From: Streptomyces sp. NBC_01460
Lineage (GTDB): Bacteria; Actinomycetota; Actinomycetes; Streptomycetales; Streptomycetaceae
Length of the DNA stretch: 64,000 nucleotides
Assembly (NCBI RefSeq): GCF_036227405.1
Contig: NZ_CP109473.1
Span: 7,874,001-7,938,000, forward strand
Direction of reading: 5' to 3'
In this document: piece by piece, positions 8,844 through 17,414 of the stretch
Position numbering within the stretch: position 1 is the first letter of the stretch
Layout of the letters: every line of letters begins with the position of its first letter
Translations under genes and position numbers: made by a program
Notes under the pieces: generated by a model
What the model was told of the DNA's origin: nothing
Seen by the model: only the letters and a program-made list of their open reading frames with translations
Database searches by the model: none

Positions 8844-10586
8844 ATGAGCGAGGACCACAAGGTATTCACGCCGGCCCAGCCGCTGGAGCCGGGTCCCCGG
8901 TACGGCATCCTGAGCGGTTTCGAGCCCGGGACCCGAACCTTGGAGGCGGGTTTCCAGATCGCACCGCCGTTCAAGCCGCTGCCCGTCGACATCGTCTTCG
9001 AGAAGGATGTACCGGTCACCTTGCGTGACGGTGTCACGATCCACGTCGATGTGTTCCGCCCCGTCGGATCGGAGAAGGTGCCGGTCATCGTGGCGTGGAG
9101 CCCCTACGGGAAGGGCCAGGGCACGTCCGCCAGCGTGATGGGCATCTTCGGCATGGTCGGGCTGGACAACAAGATCGTCTCGGGCCTCGCGAAGTTCGAG
9201 GGGCCCGACCCGGCGTACTGGTGCGCGCAGGGCTACGCGATCTGTAACCCGGACATCCGGGGTGTGGTGGACTCCGAGGGCGACAGCGTTGTCTGGGACC
9301 GCCAGGAAGGCCGGGACTGCTACGACCTGATCGAGTGGCTGGGCGTCCAGGACTGGTGCACCGGCAAGGTCGCCATGAGCGGAACGTCCTACCTCGCGGT
9401 CTCGCAGTGGTTCACCGCGGGGGAGCAGCCTCCTCACCTGGCGGCGATCAACCCGTGGGAGGGCGTGAGCGACGTCTACCGCGACCTGGTGATGCGCGGT
9501 GGCATGCCCGACACCGGGTTCGCCGAGCAGCTCCAGAACAACAGTTACTGGGGCAAGGGCCAGAGGGAGGACATCGTCACGGAGGCCGAGCGCCACCCGC
9601 TGATGAACGAACTGTGGGAGAACAAGATCCCGCAGTTCGACCGGATCACCGTGCCTGCCTACGTCGTGGCGAGCTACTCCAACACACTGCACACCGCGGG
9701 CACCTTCCGCGCCTGGCGTCGCATCGCCTCCGCGGACAAGTGGCTGCGGATCCACAACAGCCAGGAGTGGCCCGACTACTACGACGAGACGAACACGGAG
9801 GACCTGCGCCGGTTCTTCGACCGCTTCCTCAAGGGTGAGGACAACGGATGGGAGCAGACGCCCCGCGTGCGCTACTCCCTCCTGGACCTCGAAGGCGGCG
9901 ACCGGGTGAACATCCCGGCGGACGCGTTCCCGCCGGCAGACGTCACGTCGGCGAAGTACTACCTCGACGGCCGTTCGCGGACGCTGGGGACGGAGCCGCC
10001 CGCCGTCGCGGCGACGGCGGGCTACACCGCGGGGGCCAACCCCGACACGGTGTCGTTCGTGACACGCTTCGAGCAGGAGACCGTCCTCGTCGGCTACCCG
10101 AAGGCCCACCTCTGGGTCGAGGCGCAGGGGTCCGACGACATGGACCTGTTCGTCCTCGTCCAGAAGCTCGACGCCTACGGCACGCCGCTGCAGCAGTTCA
10201 CCGTCCCCAACCAGGGTGCGCAGATCCAGGACGTCACCGAGCGGGGTGCCTCGATCCTGCGGTACAAGGGCTCGGACGGGCGCCTGCGCGCCTCGATGCG
10301 GCACCTGGACAAGGCGCTCTCCACCGAGGACGTCCCCGCCCACACCTTCGACCGGGTCGAGAAGCTCGCACCCGGCGACGTCGTAGAGGTGGAGATCGAC
10401 CTGCTCCCGGTGGGGCTCACCTTCTACGCGGGCGAGCAGCTCCGATTCGTCATCAGCGGCCGCTCGCTCCTGGGCACGATGATGCCCGGAAACCGCGAGT
10501 ACACCCCCGCCAACAGCGGACAGCACGTCATCCACACCGGGGGAGAGCGCGCTTCCTACCTGCAGCTCCCCGTGAAGAACAGCTGA
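8844..10586 (+). CDS. CocE/NonD-family hydrolase (X-Pro dipeptidyl-peptidase S15 type)
   Basis: A 580-residue serine hydrolase of the family that holds X-prolyl dipeptidyl aminopeptidases, cocaine esterase and related amidases or esterases. The N-terminal part carries the alpha/beta-hydrolase core with DGVTIHVDVFRP near residue 70, the oxyanion-side W-x-P-Y-G-K segment, and the nucleophile elbow MSGTSYLA. The S-Q-E-W-P-D segment near residue 315 is where the family's catalytic His region falls. The last 200 residues form the jelly-roll domain (ADVTSAKYYLDG onward, GEQLRFVISGR). No signal peptide, so it should be cytosolic. GAGGAG at 8832-8837 fixes ATG 8844. A strong hairpin at 10595-10626 ends the unit. 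Substrate is unknown; esters, amides or proline peptides are possible. Confidence 0.88.
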   Translation: MSEDHKVFTPAQPLEPGPRYGILSGFEPGTRTLEAGFQIAPPFKPLPVDIVFEKDVPVTLRDGVTIHVDVFRPVGSEKVPVIVAWSPYGKGQGTSASVMGIFGMVGLDNKIVSGLAKFEGPDPAYWCAQGYAICNPDIRGVVDSEGDSVVWDRQEGRDCYDLIEWLGVQDWCTGKVAMSGTSYLAVSQWFTAGEQPPHLAAINPWEGVSDVYRDLVMRGGMPDTGFAEQLQNNSYWGKGQREDIVTEAERHPLMNELWENKIPQFDRITVPAYVVASYSNTLHTAGTFRAWRRIASADKWLRIHNSQEWPDYYDETNTEDLRRFFDRFLKGEDNGWEQTPRVRYSLLDLEGGDRVNIPADAFPPADVTSAKYYLDGRSRTLGTEPPAVAATAGYTAGANPDTVSFVTRFEQETVLVGYPKAHLWVEAQGSDDMDLFVLVQKLDAYGTPLQQFTVPNQGAQIQDVTERGASILRYKGSDGRLRASMRHLDKALSTEDVPAHTFDRVEKLAPGDVVEVEIDLLPVGLTFYAGEQLRFVISGRSLLGTMMPGNREYTPANSGQHVIHTGGERASYLQLPVKNS

Positions 10587-10594
10587 TCCGGGAG

Positions 10595-10626
10595 GGCCCG
10601 GTCGCGCCTACGGGCGGGACCGGGCC
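10595..10626. terminator. Strong hairpin terminator
   Basis: GGCCCGGTC (10595-10603) pairs with GACCGGGCC (10618-10626), and inside them CGCC pairs with GGCG around a TACG loop. It starts 9 bases after the hydrolase stop codon. Confidence 0.85.
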
Positions 10627-10847
10627 GCAGCCCTTGCAAGCATGTCTACACTTTTGCCTGGCCCTGGGTGCGTCACGCGTGCCGCCTGGTCGTTGACCGT
10701 CACGCTCTGGAGACGCCCGGAGGCGGCTACTTCACCTCGCCAGAACTGTGGTGCTGTAACTGGAAGAGTTTGGCTGCCCGGGAGGAGTGCGGCGTGTCTG
10801 TGGTTTCGGGGCGGCCCGAGTCGGTCCTTGCTTGATCCCGATAAGTG

Positions 10848-10877
10848 TTGACATTTTGTTCGTGGCCGTCTGAGGAT
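10848..10877 (+). promoter_or_regulatory. Candidate promoter of the NmrA-like gene
   Basis: TTGACA (10848-10853) followed after 18 nt by GAGGAT (10872-10877), a plausible principal-sigma promoter. The predicted transcript start near 10884 lies 84 bases before the GTG start at 10968, which argues against the longer in-frame start at 10845. The rest of 10627-10847 holds no feature I can support. Confidence 0.6.
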
Positions 10878-10967
10878 GACGCCAGGGCCCGCAGCGCCGA
10901 TGACGGATCTCGCATCGTCGAACTCCTGGAAAGGGCCCGCAACGAATGCACGCAAGGGGATGATTTC

Positions 10968-11837
10968 GTGATACTGGTCACCGCGGCCAACGGCAACCAA
11001 GGCAAACATCTGATCCCACGACTTCTGGAAACCGGCGAGCCGCTGCGTACGTGCGTACGGTCCGAAGACTCGGCGCGGTTTCTTCGCTCCGCTGGGGTCA
11101 CCGACGTCGTCGTCGGCGACATCGCTGACTCCGCGGTGATGGCACACGCCATGCACGGGGTGGACAAGGTCTACTATGTCGGGCCGACTCTTCATCCCGA
11201 GGAGCGGGGGATGGGGTTTGCCGCCATGGACGCGGCGCGGGAAGCCGGGGTCAAGCACTTCGTCTTCAGCTCGGTACTCCATGCGATTCTCACCGACCTC
11301 ACCCAGCACGAGGTGAAGCGTGACCTCGAGGAACATCTGCTTTCCTCCGGGATGGAGTTCACCATTCTCCAGCCCGCCAACTACATGCTGCGGCACAGGC
11401 TCAAGCCTGCTGTCGAGCAAGGCCTGTTCCGTCTCTCGTGGGCGCTCGACCGGTACCAGTCGATGGTCGATCTGAGCGATGTGGCCGAGGTGGCTGCCAC
11501 CGTCCTCGCCGACAGTGACCGCCACGCAGGAGCGACCTACGAACTGGTCGCGCCCGGTCGCTACACAGCACACGACATCGCAAAGGTCATATCCGAGGTG
11601 CTGGGGCGCGAGGTGGCCGCCGAGCGAATCGATGCCGATGAATTCACAGCGGCCTCCCTGGGCGCGGACCACGAAATCCGCTTTCCGTATCACACCGGCG
11701 CCGCGCGAGCGATCAGCAAGCGCTACAGCAGCCATGATTTCATCGGTAATGCCAATGTGCTCACGTGGCTGCTCGGCCGGGAGCCGACGAGTTTCACGGA
11801 ATTCGTTCGGCGGGAGCTCGGCAGCTTCAGCCTCTAG
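10968..11837 (+). CDS. NmrA-like NAD(P)-binding oxidoreductase
   Basis: A 289-residue atypical short-chain dehydrogenase of the NmrA/quinone-oxidoreductase-like group. The Rossmann loop [10 protein letters not shown] is at residues 5-14, followed by V-R-S near the end of the second strand for the cofactor phosphate. Further features are VVGDIAD, the FSSV-x-H segment in the place of the SDR catalytic region, and [11 protein letters not shown] 10968 is used because AAGGGGA lies 7-8 nt upstream and the protein then starts directly with the first Rossmann strand. Members act as quinone or azo reductases or as redox sensors; which of these applies here cannot be read. It shares the CTAG of its stop with the convergent HisC-like gene. 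Confidence 0.85.
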   Translation: MILVTAANGNQGKHLIPRLLETGEPLRTCVRSEDSARFLRSAGVTDVVVGDIADSAVMAHAMHGVDKVYYVGPTLHPEERGMGFAAMDAAREAGVKHFVFSSVLHAILTDLTQHEVKRDLEEHLLSSGMEFTILQPANYMLRHRLKPAVEQGLFRLSWALDRYQSMVDLSDVAEVAATVLADSDRHAGATYELVAPGRYTAHDIAKVISEVLGREVAAERIDADEFTAASLGADHEIRFPYHTGAARAISKRYSSHDFIGNANVLTWLLGREPTSFTEFVRRELGSFSL

Positions 11838-13003
11838 GCTCCTTCAGGCTGCTGGCGGGGGCCTCGACGGTCATTTCCCCGAGTCGGAAAATTCCGACGA
11901 AAGCGACCGGCGGCGGTCAGGACGGCGTCGTCCGCCTGGCGTTCTCCGATGGTCACCCTCACGCCGTCGTGGCCGTACGGTCGAACAGCCACACCGGCGG
12001 CGCGGCAGTACTCGGCGAAATCGGCGGTCTGTCGACCGAGACGAAGCCAGACGAAGTTGGCCTGGCTGTCCGGCGGCGTCCAGCCCTGCTCCAGCAGCGC
12101 CTCCTGGACGCGCCCCCGTTCGGTGACCAGTTCATCGACTCGTTCCATCAGCCCGCCGTGCCGGTCCAGGGACGCGATCGCGGCGCTCTGCGCGGTGGTG
12201 GAGACACCGAAGGGCACGGCCGTCCTGCGCAGGGCGTCGGCCACCCGCGGATGGGCCACCGCGTAACCGACCCGCAACCCTGCCAGGCCGTAGGCCTTCG
12301 AGAAGGTCCGCAGGGTCACGACATTCGGCCGATTCCGGTAGAGCTCCAAGCCGTCCGCGCGGCAGGGGTCGCTGTTGAACTCCACGTACGCCTCGTCCAG
12401 GACGATCACCACATCGGTCGGCAGGCCGTCCAGGAAGGGCTCCAGGACATCCCGGCGCAGTGCCCTGCCTGTCGGATTGTTGGGCGTGCACACGAACACC
12501 AGCCGTGTGCGGTCGGTGACCGCTCGCGCCATGGCGTCGAGGTCGTGGGCCTCGTCGCCGGTGAGTGGCACCTCCACGGGGCGTCCCCCGAACAGACGGG
12601 TGACGATCGGGTACGACTCGAAAGAGCGCCATGCGTAGACGACTTCGTCACCCGGGTCGACGCTGATCTGCATCAACTGCTGCAGCAGCCCGCTGGAGCC
12701 GGTGCCCAGGGCGATGTGGGAGGCCGGGACCGTGAGGTGTTCCGCCAGCCGGTCCGTGAGCTCGGTGCAGTGGAGGTCCGGGTAGCGGTGCATCTCCGCG
12801 GCTGCGGACGCCAGCGCCTCCAACACGCCGGGGAGCGGCGGATACGGGTTCTCGTTGGAGGACAGCTTCCAGCCCGGGCCGCCGGTGGACGCGGCAGGCT
12901 TGCCGGGTACGTACGCCGGGATGGTGTCGAGCAGGGTACGGAGCCTGGGTGACGGACCCCTGCTCGCGCGAGTCACGGCTTCATCCGTGCTTGCCTCACT
13001 CAT
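11834..13003 (-). CDS. hisC: Histidinol-phosphate aminotransferase-like PLP enzyme
   Basis: A 389-residue class I/II aminotransferase of the HisC/AspC-like branch. It carries [13 protein letters not shown] at about residue 45, [11 protein letters not shown] for the PLP phosphate, CTPNNPTG (Asn and the NPTG substrate loop), the VLDEAYVEF Asp, and the PLP lysine in [10 protein letters not shown]. HisC makes histidinol phosphate from imidazole acetol phosphate, but isolated HisC paralogues in actinomycetes often act on phenylalanine, tyrosine or specialised substrates. No other his gene is near; it follows an amidohydrolase gene by 55 bases on the same strand, so a catabolic role is as likely. 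ATG 13003 has only a weak ribosome site; an upstream in-frame GTG at 13102 is less likely because it overlaps the amidohydrolase gene. Confidence 0.85.
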   Translation of the reverse strand: MSEASTDEAVTRASRGPSPRLRTLLDTIPAYVPGKPAASTGGPGWKLSSNENPYPPLPGVLEALASAAAEMHRYPDLHCTELTDRLAEHLTVPASHIALGTGSSGLLQQLMQISVDPGDEVVYAWRSFESYPIVTRLFGGRPVEVPLTGDEAHDLDAMARAVTDRTRLVFVCTPNNPTGRALRRDVLEPFLDGLPTDVVIVLDEAYVEFNSDPCRADGLELYRNRPNVVTLRTFSKAYGLAGLRVGYAVAHPRVADALRRTAVPFGVSTTAQSAAIASLDRHGGLMERVDELVTERGRVQEALLEQGWTPPDSQANFVWLRLGRQTADFAEYCRAAGVAVRPYGHDGVRVTIGERQADDAVLTAAGRFRRNFPTRGNDRRGPRQQPEGA

Positions 13004-13058
13004 GCCGTGTCCGTTCTGCTCGTTGGCCCGCACGGAGGGCAGGCACCCTGGTCTCTTC

Positions 13059-14126
13059 TCACCGAATGCGCTCCCCGGCGATCCAGACACCGACGATGTC
13101 ACGGGTAGCGGTGATGTCCGTGGTCGGGTCGCCGTCGACCAGGAGCAGGTCGGCGCGCCTGCCGGGTTCGATCACGCCGCGGTCGTCGAGGCCGAACGTC
13201 TGTGCCGTGAGCGTCGTGGCTCCACGGAGTGCTTCTACGGGGGTGAGGCCGGCGGCGACCATGAGCCCCAGTTCGTCGTGCAGGGATTCTCCGTGCTCGG
13301 GTGCGAAGGGGACGCCGGGCGCGGAGTTCGCGTCGGTACCGACCAGGAGCCGGATGCCGGCCTCGTGGAACTTGGTCACCGTGTCACGGGCGTACTCGTA
13401 CCTGAGCCCTGCCGCAGCCCGGGTTCCGGCGATACCTCGCATCATCGTCAGCGTGGGCGAGGACACCATTCCGGTGTCCCGCATGCGCTGAACTGTGTCG
13501 TCGTCGAGAACTGCGTCCAGGGGTGCGTGCGTGCTGATGTCGACGCCGGCTTCGACCGCGACGTGGAACGCGCCCGTGGTGATCGAGTGCGCCACGACCA
13601 GAAGGCCGTGTTCATGAGCCACCTCCACGATCGCGTTCACGGTGGCCTGATCCATGCCCTCGGGCGGAGCGGCCTCCGTGACGATCTTGATGTAGTCGGC
13701 GCCGTCCGCGACTCGGCGCTCGACGAACCGGCGCGCCTCCTGCGGTGTCGTGACGACGCCGTCCTCAGGGAATCCGGGCATCCTGGCGTGGTTTCCTCCG
13801 GGGCCGACCGCGGGGGTCGTCGCGCTGAAGACCTGGGCGACGCCTGCCTGCTCGCGCATCCCGGTGACGAAGGAAAGCGGCCAGGCCGCCATGTCCATCC
13901 CTGTGGTGACACCCGACTTCGCCAGGTTCTCCAGGTCGCCTCGCCCGAGTACGTGCATGTGTGAGTCGATCAGGCCGGGTAGTAGCACCTTGCCCGTACC
14001 GTCGATCACGGAGTCCGGTGTCCCGTCGGCCACGATGCCGGCACCCCCGATGAATACGCGCTGCGGCTCAGTCAGCCCGTCACCCGTGAAGACGCGAACG
14101 CCGCCGATTTCTGTCACAGCCGCCAT
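13059..14126 (-). CDS. Metal-dependent amidohydrolase (imidazolonepropionase/prolidase-like)
   Basis: A 355-residue cytosolic amidohydrolase-superfamily enzyme. The metal site begins with [11 protein letters not shown] (His-x-His, residues about 50-57). A later D-Y-I-K-I segment supplies the carboxylated-lysine position, [11 protein letters not shown] gives further His ligands, DISTHAPLD follows, and GTDANSAPG gives the final Asp. The C-terminal sandwich has [19 protein letters not shown]. It belongs to the same subfamily as the protein at 55037 and the pseudogene at 47881. AAGGAG precedes ATG 14126. It is divergent from a MarR gene and upstream of the aminotransferase gene, with which it probably forms an operon. 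Substrate is unknown, likely a cyclic amide, lactone or dipeptide. Confidence 0.85.
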   Translation of the reverse strand: MAAVTEIGGVRVFTGDGLTEPQRVFIGGAGIVADGTPDSVIDGTGKVLLPGLIDSHMHVLGRGDLENLAKSGVTTGMDMAAWPLSFVTGMREQAGVAQVFSATTPAVGPGGNHARMPGFPEDGVVTTPQEARRFVERRVADGADYIKIVTEAAPPEGMDQATVNAIVEVAHEHGLLVVAHSITTGAFHVAVEAGVDISTHAPLDAVLDDDTVQRMRDTGMVSSPTLTMMRGIAGTRAAAGLRYEYARDTVTKFHEAGIRLLVGTDANSAPGVPFAPEHGESLHDELGLMVAAGLTPVEALRGATTLTAQTFGLDDRGVIEPGRRADLLLVDGDPTTDITATRDIVGVWIAGERIR

Positions 14127-14135
14127 GAGAACTCC

Positions 14136-14165
14136 TTGACATATAGTTTTTTCGAAAGGTATCAG
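14136..14165. promoter_or_regulatory. Divergent promoter region with TTTCGAAA centre
   Basis: On the plus strand TTGACA (14136-14141) and TATCAG (14160-14165) stand 18 nt apart and could drive the MarR gene at 14193. The palindrome TTTCGAAA (14150-14157) lies in the spacer, where a repressor would block it. On the minus strand the AT-rich CTATAT in the same interval may serve the amidohydrolase gene. The MarR protein is the obvious ligand. Confidence 0.55.
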
Positions 14166-14192
14166 GAAAGTGTAATCGCATACAGTTGCGCC

Positions 14193-14669
14193 ATGACCGC
14201 CAACAGCACGAACCGTTCAGGCGACGAACGCCTGGCGCTGACGTTCTCCCAGCACGTGGTGCGCTTGCAGGGCCTCCTCGAGCAAGCCATCGCCCCCACC
14301 CTGGCAGCGCAGAGCCTTACCCCTGCCGAACTCGATGTGCTCGGAGCGTTGCGTTCGGTCGGCAGCCCCTACCGGCTCCGCCCCAAGGAGCTCGCGGCGC
14401 GTCTGCTCCTGACCACCGGAGGGCTGAGCAATGTCCTGCGACGGCTCGACACACGTTGCCTCATCTCCCGCGTCCCCGATCCCTCGGACAGGCGAAGTCA
14501 CGGCGTCCAGCTGACACCCGCAGGAGTCACCACCGCGCAGGCGGCGACCTCTGCGGCGACAGCTGCGCTTCAGCGCACACTGTCCGCGGTGCCGGCCGCG
14601 ACGCTCGCGGACTCCTTGCACCAACTGCAGTCGATCCTCGGCTCGATCGATGACGGACTGTCTGGCTGA
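14193..14669 (+). CDS. MarR-family transcriptional regulator
   Basis: A 158-residue winged-helix regulator. The LTPAELDVLGALRS segment starts the DNA-binding domain. LRPKELAARLLLTTGGLSNV is the recognition region, followed by the wing with RVPDPSDRRSHGVQLT, whose D-x-R-S/R is diagnostic for MarR proteins. The flanking helices form the dimer interface. The ATG at 14193 was chosen over the in-frame TTG/ATG codons upstream because those lie inside the promoter. It is divergent from the amidohydrolase/aminotransferase genes and should repress them and itself, responding to a small phenolic or related ligand. Confidence 0.88.
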   Translation: MTANSTNRSGDERLALTFSQHVVRLQGLLEQAIAPTLAAQSLTPAELDVLGALRSVGSPYRLRPKELAARLLLTTGGLSNVLRRLDTRCLISRVPDPSDRRSHGVQLTPAGVTTAQAATSAATAALQRTLSAVPAATLADSLHQLQSILGSIDDGLSG

Positions 14670-14749
14670 CCGGGGGACCGGCCATCCGTAACGTGACCCG
14701 TGGGCTCCTGGCCAAGGTGCTCCGGCCGGCCCGGTCGGTGTGGCTCCGG

Positions 14750-15784
14750 TCAGATTCCGAGCAGTCGTTCGGCGTTGCGGTGCGCGATGTCGAGCTTGGC
14801 GTCGGCGGACAGTTCGCAGTTCTCCAGGAAGGCGCGGGCACCCGCGTTGCCCACGAAGGGGTAGTCGACCGAGTAGATCATCCGGTCGGTACCCAGGACG
14901 TCGGTGCAGAAGCGCAGGTGAGGTGTGGTGAACATGCCGCTGGGGGTGTACCAGACGTTCTGGCGCACGTAGTCACCGATGGTCCGGTCGAGCCCTGTCG
15001 CCCGCTGGGGCAGTGCCTCGTCGAGACGGTCCAGGGACCAGGGGATCATCTCGCCCCAGTGACCGAGGACGAACTGCAGGTCCGGGTAGCGGTCCAGGGC
15101 TCCGCTGAGTACGAGGTGCAGGAAGTGAATGCCCGATTCGTTGTGCCACCCCCATCCGGCAGTGGCGAAGCGTGTGGCGACCACGGGATCGAGCCCCGCC
15201 TCGTAATTGACCGCGCTGGTTCCGCGGGTGGGTGGGCCGGGGTGCAGATAGATCGGGACCCTCAGTTCTGCGGCCGTCCGCAGGATCGGGTCGAACTGCT
15301 CGGCGGACAGGAACTCGTCATCCGTACGGCCGTGGATGAGGGTTCCGACGTGTCCGAGTTCCTCGACGGCACGCTTGAGCTCGGCCGGTGCCCGGTCCGC
15401 GGCGGACGTGGGCAGGGAGGCGAACGCGGCGAAGCGGTCGGGGTGACGGCCGCAGGCGGCCGCCAACCGGTTATTGGCCCCTCGTACCAGTTCGGGTGCC
15501 ACGTTGGCCGGCAGGAACTGTGTGGTGAGGTTGGACAGCACCTGTACGTCGATGCCGTGGGCGTCCATGTCGGCGATGCGCCCCTGCTCGAGGTCTTCCA
15601 GTACCTCGGCCGTGGGGGAGTAGGGGAGTCCGCCGGCCGGTGAGTACGCCGTCGCGAAATGCGGGCTCACCTCGGCTGCTCGCCCGGCGGATGCCCGCGC
15701 CACCGCGGTGTCGAGGGTGTGCTCCTCGATGGTGATCAGCTTCATGCTGCTTCCTGTTGTTGACGGCTCGAAGGTGACTGTCAT
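14750..15784 (-). CDS. ACMSD-type amidohydrolase (hydroxybenzoate decarboxylase-like)
   Basis: A 344-residue member of the amidohydrolase-2 (ACMSD) group, whose members remove carboxyl groups from aromatic acids non-oxidatively or hydrolyse lactones. The metal ligands visible are E-x-H in ITIEEH near the N-terminus, YLHPGPP, FVLGHWGE and the late Asp in YSVDYPF. The stretch IADMDAHGIDVQVLSN is characteristic. I use ATG 15784, whose ATGA overlaps the stop of the upstream gene and which has a strong GAGGAGG. The family consensus start (MKLITIEEH) is at 15745 with only a weak AGGAAG, so the first 13 residues may not be real. It is the second gene of a unit with the SnoaL-like gene, under a divergent LysR regulator. 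Confidence 0.88.
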   Translation of the reverse strand: MTVTFEPSTTGSSMKLITIEEHTLDTAVARASAGRAAEVSPHFATAYSPAGGLPYSPTAEVLEDLEQGRIADMDAHGIDVQVLSNLTTQFLPANVAPELVRGANNRLAAACGRHPDRFAAFASLPTSAADRAPAELKRAVEELGHVGTLIHGRTDDEFLSAEQFDPILRTAAELRVPIYLHPGPPTRGTSAVNYEAGLDPVVATRFATAGWGWHNESGIHFLHLVLSGALDRYPDLQFVLGHWGEMIPWSLDRLDEALPQRATGLDRTIGDYVRQNVWYTPSGMFTTPHLRFCTDVLGTDRMIYSVDYPFVGNAGARAFLENCELSADAKLDIAHRNAERLLGI

Positions 15785-16380
15785 CCCTGGTCCTCCTCGC
15801 CGAGCCAGGCGAACGCGGACTTCTTGATGACGCGTTCCAGTTCGCTGCCCTTGGTGGCGAAGGTGCGCAGAACGGGAAAGCCGCTCAAGTCGAGCACGTA
15901 GGCCAGTGCCCCGTACTCGCACGGGTGTCCGGCCACCCTCTCGGGGTCGATGTCCGTGATCCCGGCAGGGAAGGTGAAGGTGGCGAAGTCGTACACGCTC
16001 TTGCGGTCGACGATGCGCCATACACCGTCCCGGCGCTCGATCCGGTCGATGAAACGGTTATGGCCGTTGCACCCCAGACCGAGGCTGCTGTTCTCGGCGA
16101 TGATGACCGCGTTGGTCTCGCTGACCGCGCGGGAGCCGTCCGCCGAGAACGTCACGGCTGGAGACGTGATGAGGTGCTTGGTGCGCAGATCCGTGGCGGC
16201 CATCCGCGCCGACGCGTCGACGAAGTCCGAGGCCGCTCCCTCGAACCAGGTGATCTCGATCTGGGCCCCCGGGTGGAACAGCTCCCGGAGCCTGTCCCAT
16301 CGGCCCAGGTCGCGATGGATCCAACCGGTCATGAGGTCGGCGATGTCCTGACGGTCCTGGAGTGTTGTCGTTTTGCGCAT
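15781..16380 (-). CDS. SnoaL-like (nuclear transport factor 2 fold) protein
   Basis: A 199-residue protein with the alpha+beta cone fold of SnoaL/scytalone-dehydratase-like enzymes: an N-terminal helix QDRQDIADLMTGWIHRDLGRWD, then FHPGAQIEITW, a central GHNRFIDRIERRDGVWRI strand pair and a C-terminal extension. Such proteins act as dehydratases, isomerases or small-ligand binders on aromatic or polyketide substrates. ATG 16380 follows a GGGGAT ribosome site. The stop codon overlaps the start of the amidohydrolase gene (ATGA), so both are made together, probably for consecutive steps on one compound. Divergent from the LysR gene at 16464. Confidence 0.8.
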   Translation of the reverse strand: MRKTTTLQDRQDIADLMTGWIHRDLGRWDRLRELFHPGAQIEITWFEGAASDFVDASARMAATDLRTKHLITSPAVTFSADGSRAVSETNAVIIAENSSLGLGCNGHNRFIDRIERRDGVWRIVDRKSVYDFATFTFPAGITDIDPERVAGHPCEYGALAYVLDLSGFPVLRTFATKGSELERVIKKSAFAWLGEEDQG

Positions 16381-16417
16381 ATCCCCAGTCTCCGACCGCT
16401 TCATCGATCGCGCCAAT

Positions 16418-16436
16418 TGATAGATCTGATCTATCA
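16418..16436. promoter_or_regulatory. LysR-box palindrome
   Basis: TGATAGATC (16418-16426) and GATCTATCA (16428-16436) form an exact 9-base dyad around a single T, 28 bases before the LysR GTG and 38 bases before the divergent ATG at 16380. It contains the A/T-rich T-N11-A pattern bound by LysR regulators. Confidence 0.8.
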
Positions 16437-16463
16437 TTCGCTGAAAACGATCGGAGGTTCTGC

Positions 16464-17360
16464 GTGGAACTACGTCACCTGCGCTATTTCGTGGCTGTGG
16501 CCGAGGAGTGCCACTTCGGCCGTGCTGCCGCACGGCTGCACGTCACGCAGTCGACGCTCAGCACACAGGTGAAGGCACTCGAACGCGAGGTGGGGGGCCC
16601 TGTCTTCGTCCGTACCAGCCGCCGGGTCGAACTGACAGAAGCGGGAGATCTGCTGTTGCTCGAGGCGCGGCGTGCACTGGCGCAGGCCGACCGGGCCCTG
16701 GACGTCGCCCGGCGGTCGGTCAGAGGTGAGACCGGGGCAGTGCGGATCGGCTTCTCCGGAATCGCCGTACTGGAAGGCATCCTCTCCGGGGACCTGCGGC
16801 GCTTTCACCGAGCTCACCCCGCAGTCGAGCTCCACCTGACCGAGCTCCCGCCCTCCGCGCAGGTGCAAGGCCTCCAGGACGGCACACTTGACATCGGGTA
16901 CAGCCCCGACAACGGTCTCCACGACACAGGGGGCCTCGCGGTGACGCGTGGAGCCCGGACGAACCTCTCGGTCGCCGTCCGCCACGACCACGCACTTGCC
17001 TCCGCGGCCTCGGTCACCCCCGGAGACCTGGAGGGAGAGAACCTCATCGTGTACGCAACCGACATGGGTGACCAGAGCGTGCTCGACCGGCTGGGGGCGG
17101 CCCGGGCGGAGCACGCGACCCACGTCCATCTCGTGACCAGCACCCTTGGCGCCCTTGCGCTCGCCTCTGCGGGCGTGGGTGTGGCTCTGGTGCCGGCCGC
17201 TTCGGAGCGCATCACACTGCCGGAACTCGTCCACCGACCCCTGCAGGGCATGGCGACGGACGTGGAGGTCATGAGGCTCAGTCGCCCCGACGAACTCTCC
17301 GGATCAGTACGCGCATTCGTCAGATCGTGTGCGGAGCCGCTCCCCGATCCGGACCGATGA
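16464..17360 (+). CDS. LysR-family transcriptional regulator
   Basis: A 298-residue LysR protein. Residues 1-60 are the helix-turn-helix head (ELRHLRYFVAVAEECHFGRA, then LHVTQSTLSTQVKALE), followed by a linker helix rich in Arg and Ala and the periplasmic-binding-like effector domain from about residue 90. GTG 16464 is fixed by GGAGG at 16453-16457. It is divergent from the SnoaL-like/amidohydrolase operon with a perfect dyad between them, so it very likely activates that operon when an aromatic effector is present and represses itself. The 3' end is overlapped by a terminator hairpin at 17336-17379. Confidence 0.9.
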   Translation: MELRHLRYFVAVAEECHFGRAAARLHVTQSTLSTQVKALEREVGGPVFVRTSRRVELTEAGDLLLLEARRALAQADRALDVARRSVRGETGAVRIGFSGIAVLEGILSGDLRRFHRAHPAVELHLTELPPSAQVQGLQDGTLDIGYSPDNGLHDTGGLAVTRGARTNLSVAVRHDHALASAASVTPGDLEGENLIVYATDMGDQSVLDRLGAARAEHATHVHLVTSTLGALALASAGVGVALVPAASERITLPELVHRPLQGMATDVEVMRLSRPDELSGSVRAFVRSCAEPLPDPDR

Positions 17361-17379
17361 CCCGGAGTCGGGGAGCGGC
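17336..17379. terminator. Terminator hairpin overlapping the LysR stop
   Basis: GCCGCTCCCCGA (17336-17347) and TCGGGGAGCGGC (17368-17379) pair perfectly over 12 bases around a 20-base loop that contains the stop codon. It separates LysR from the convergent GH43 gene and may serve both. Confidence 0.75.
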
Positions 17380-17414
17380 CGACCGTCAGCTTCCACCGCC
17401 CCGGTCCGCCCAGG

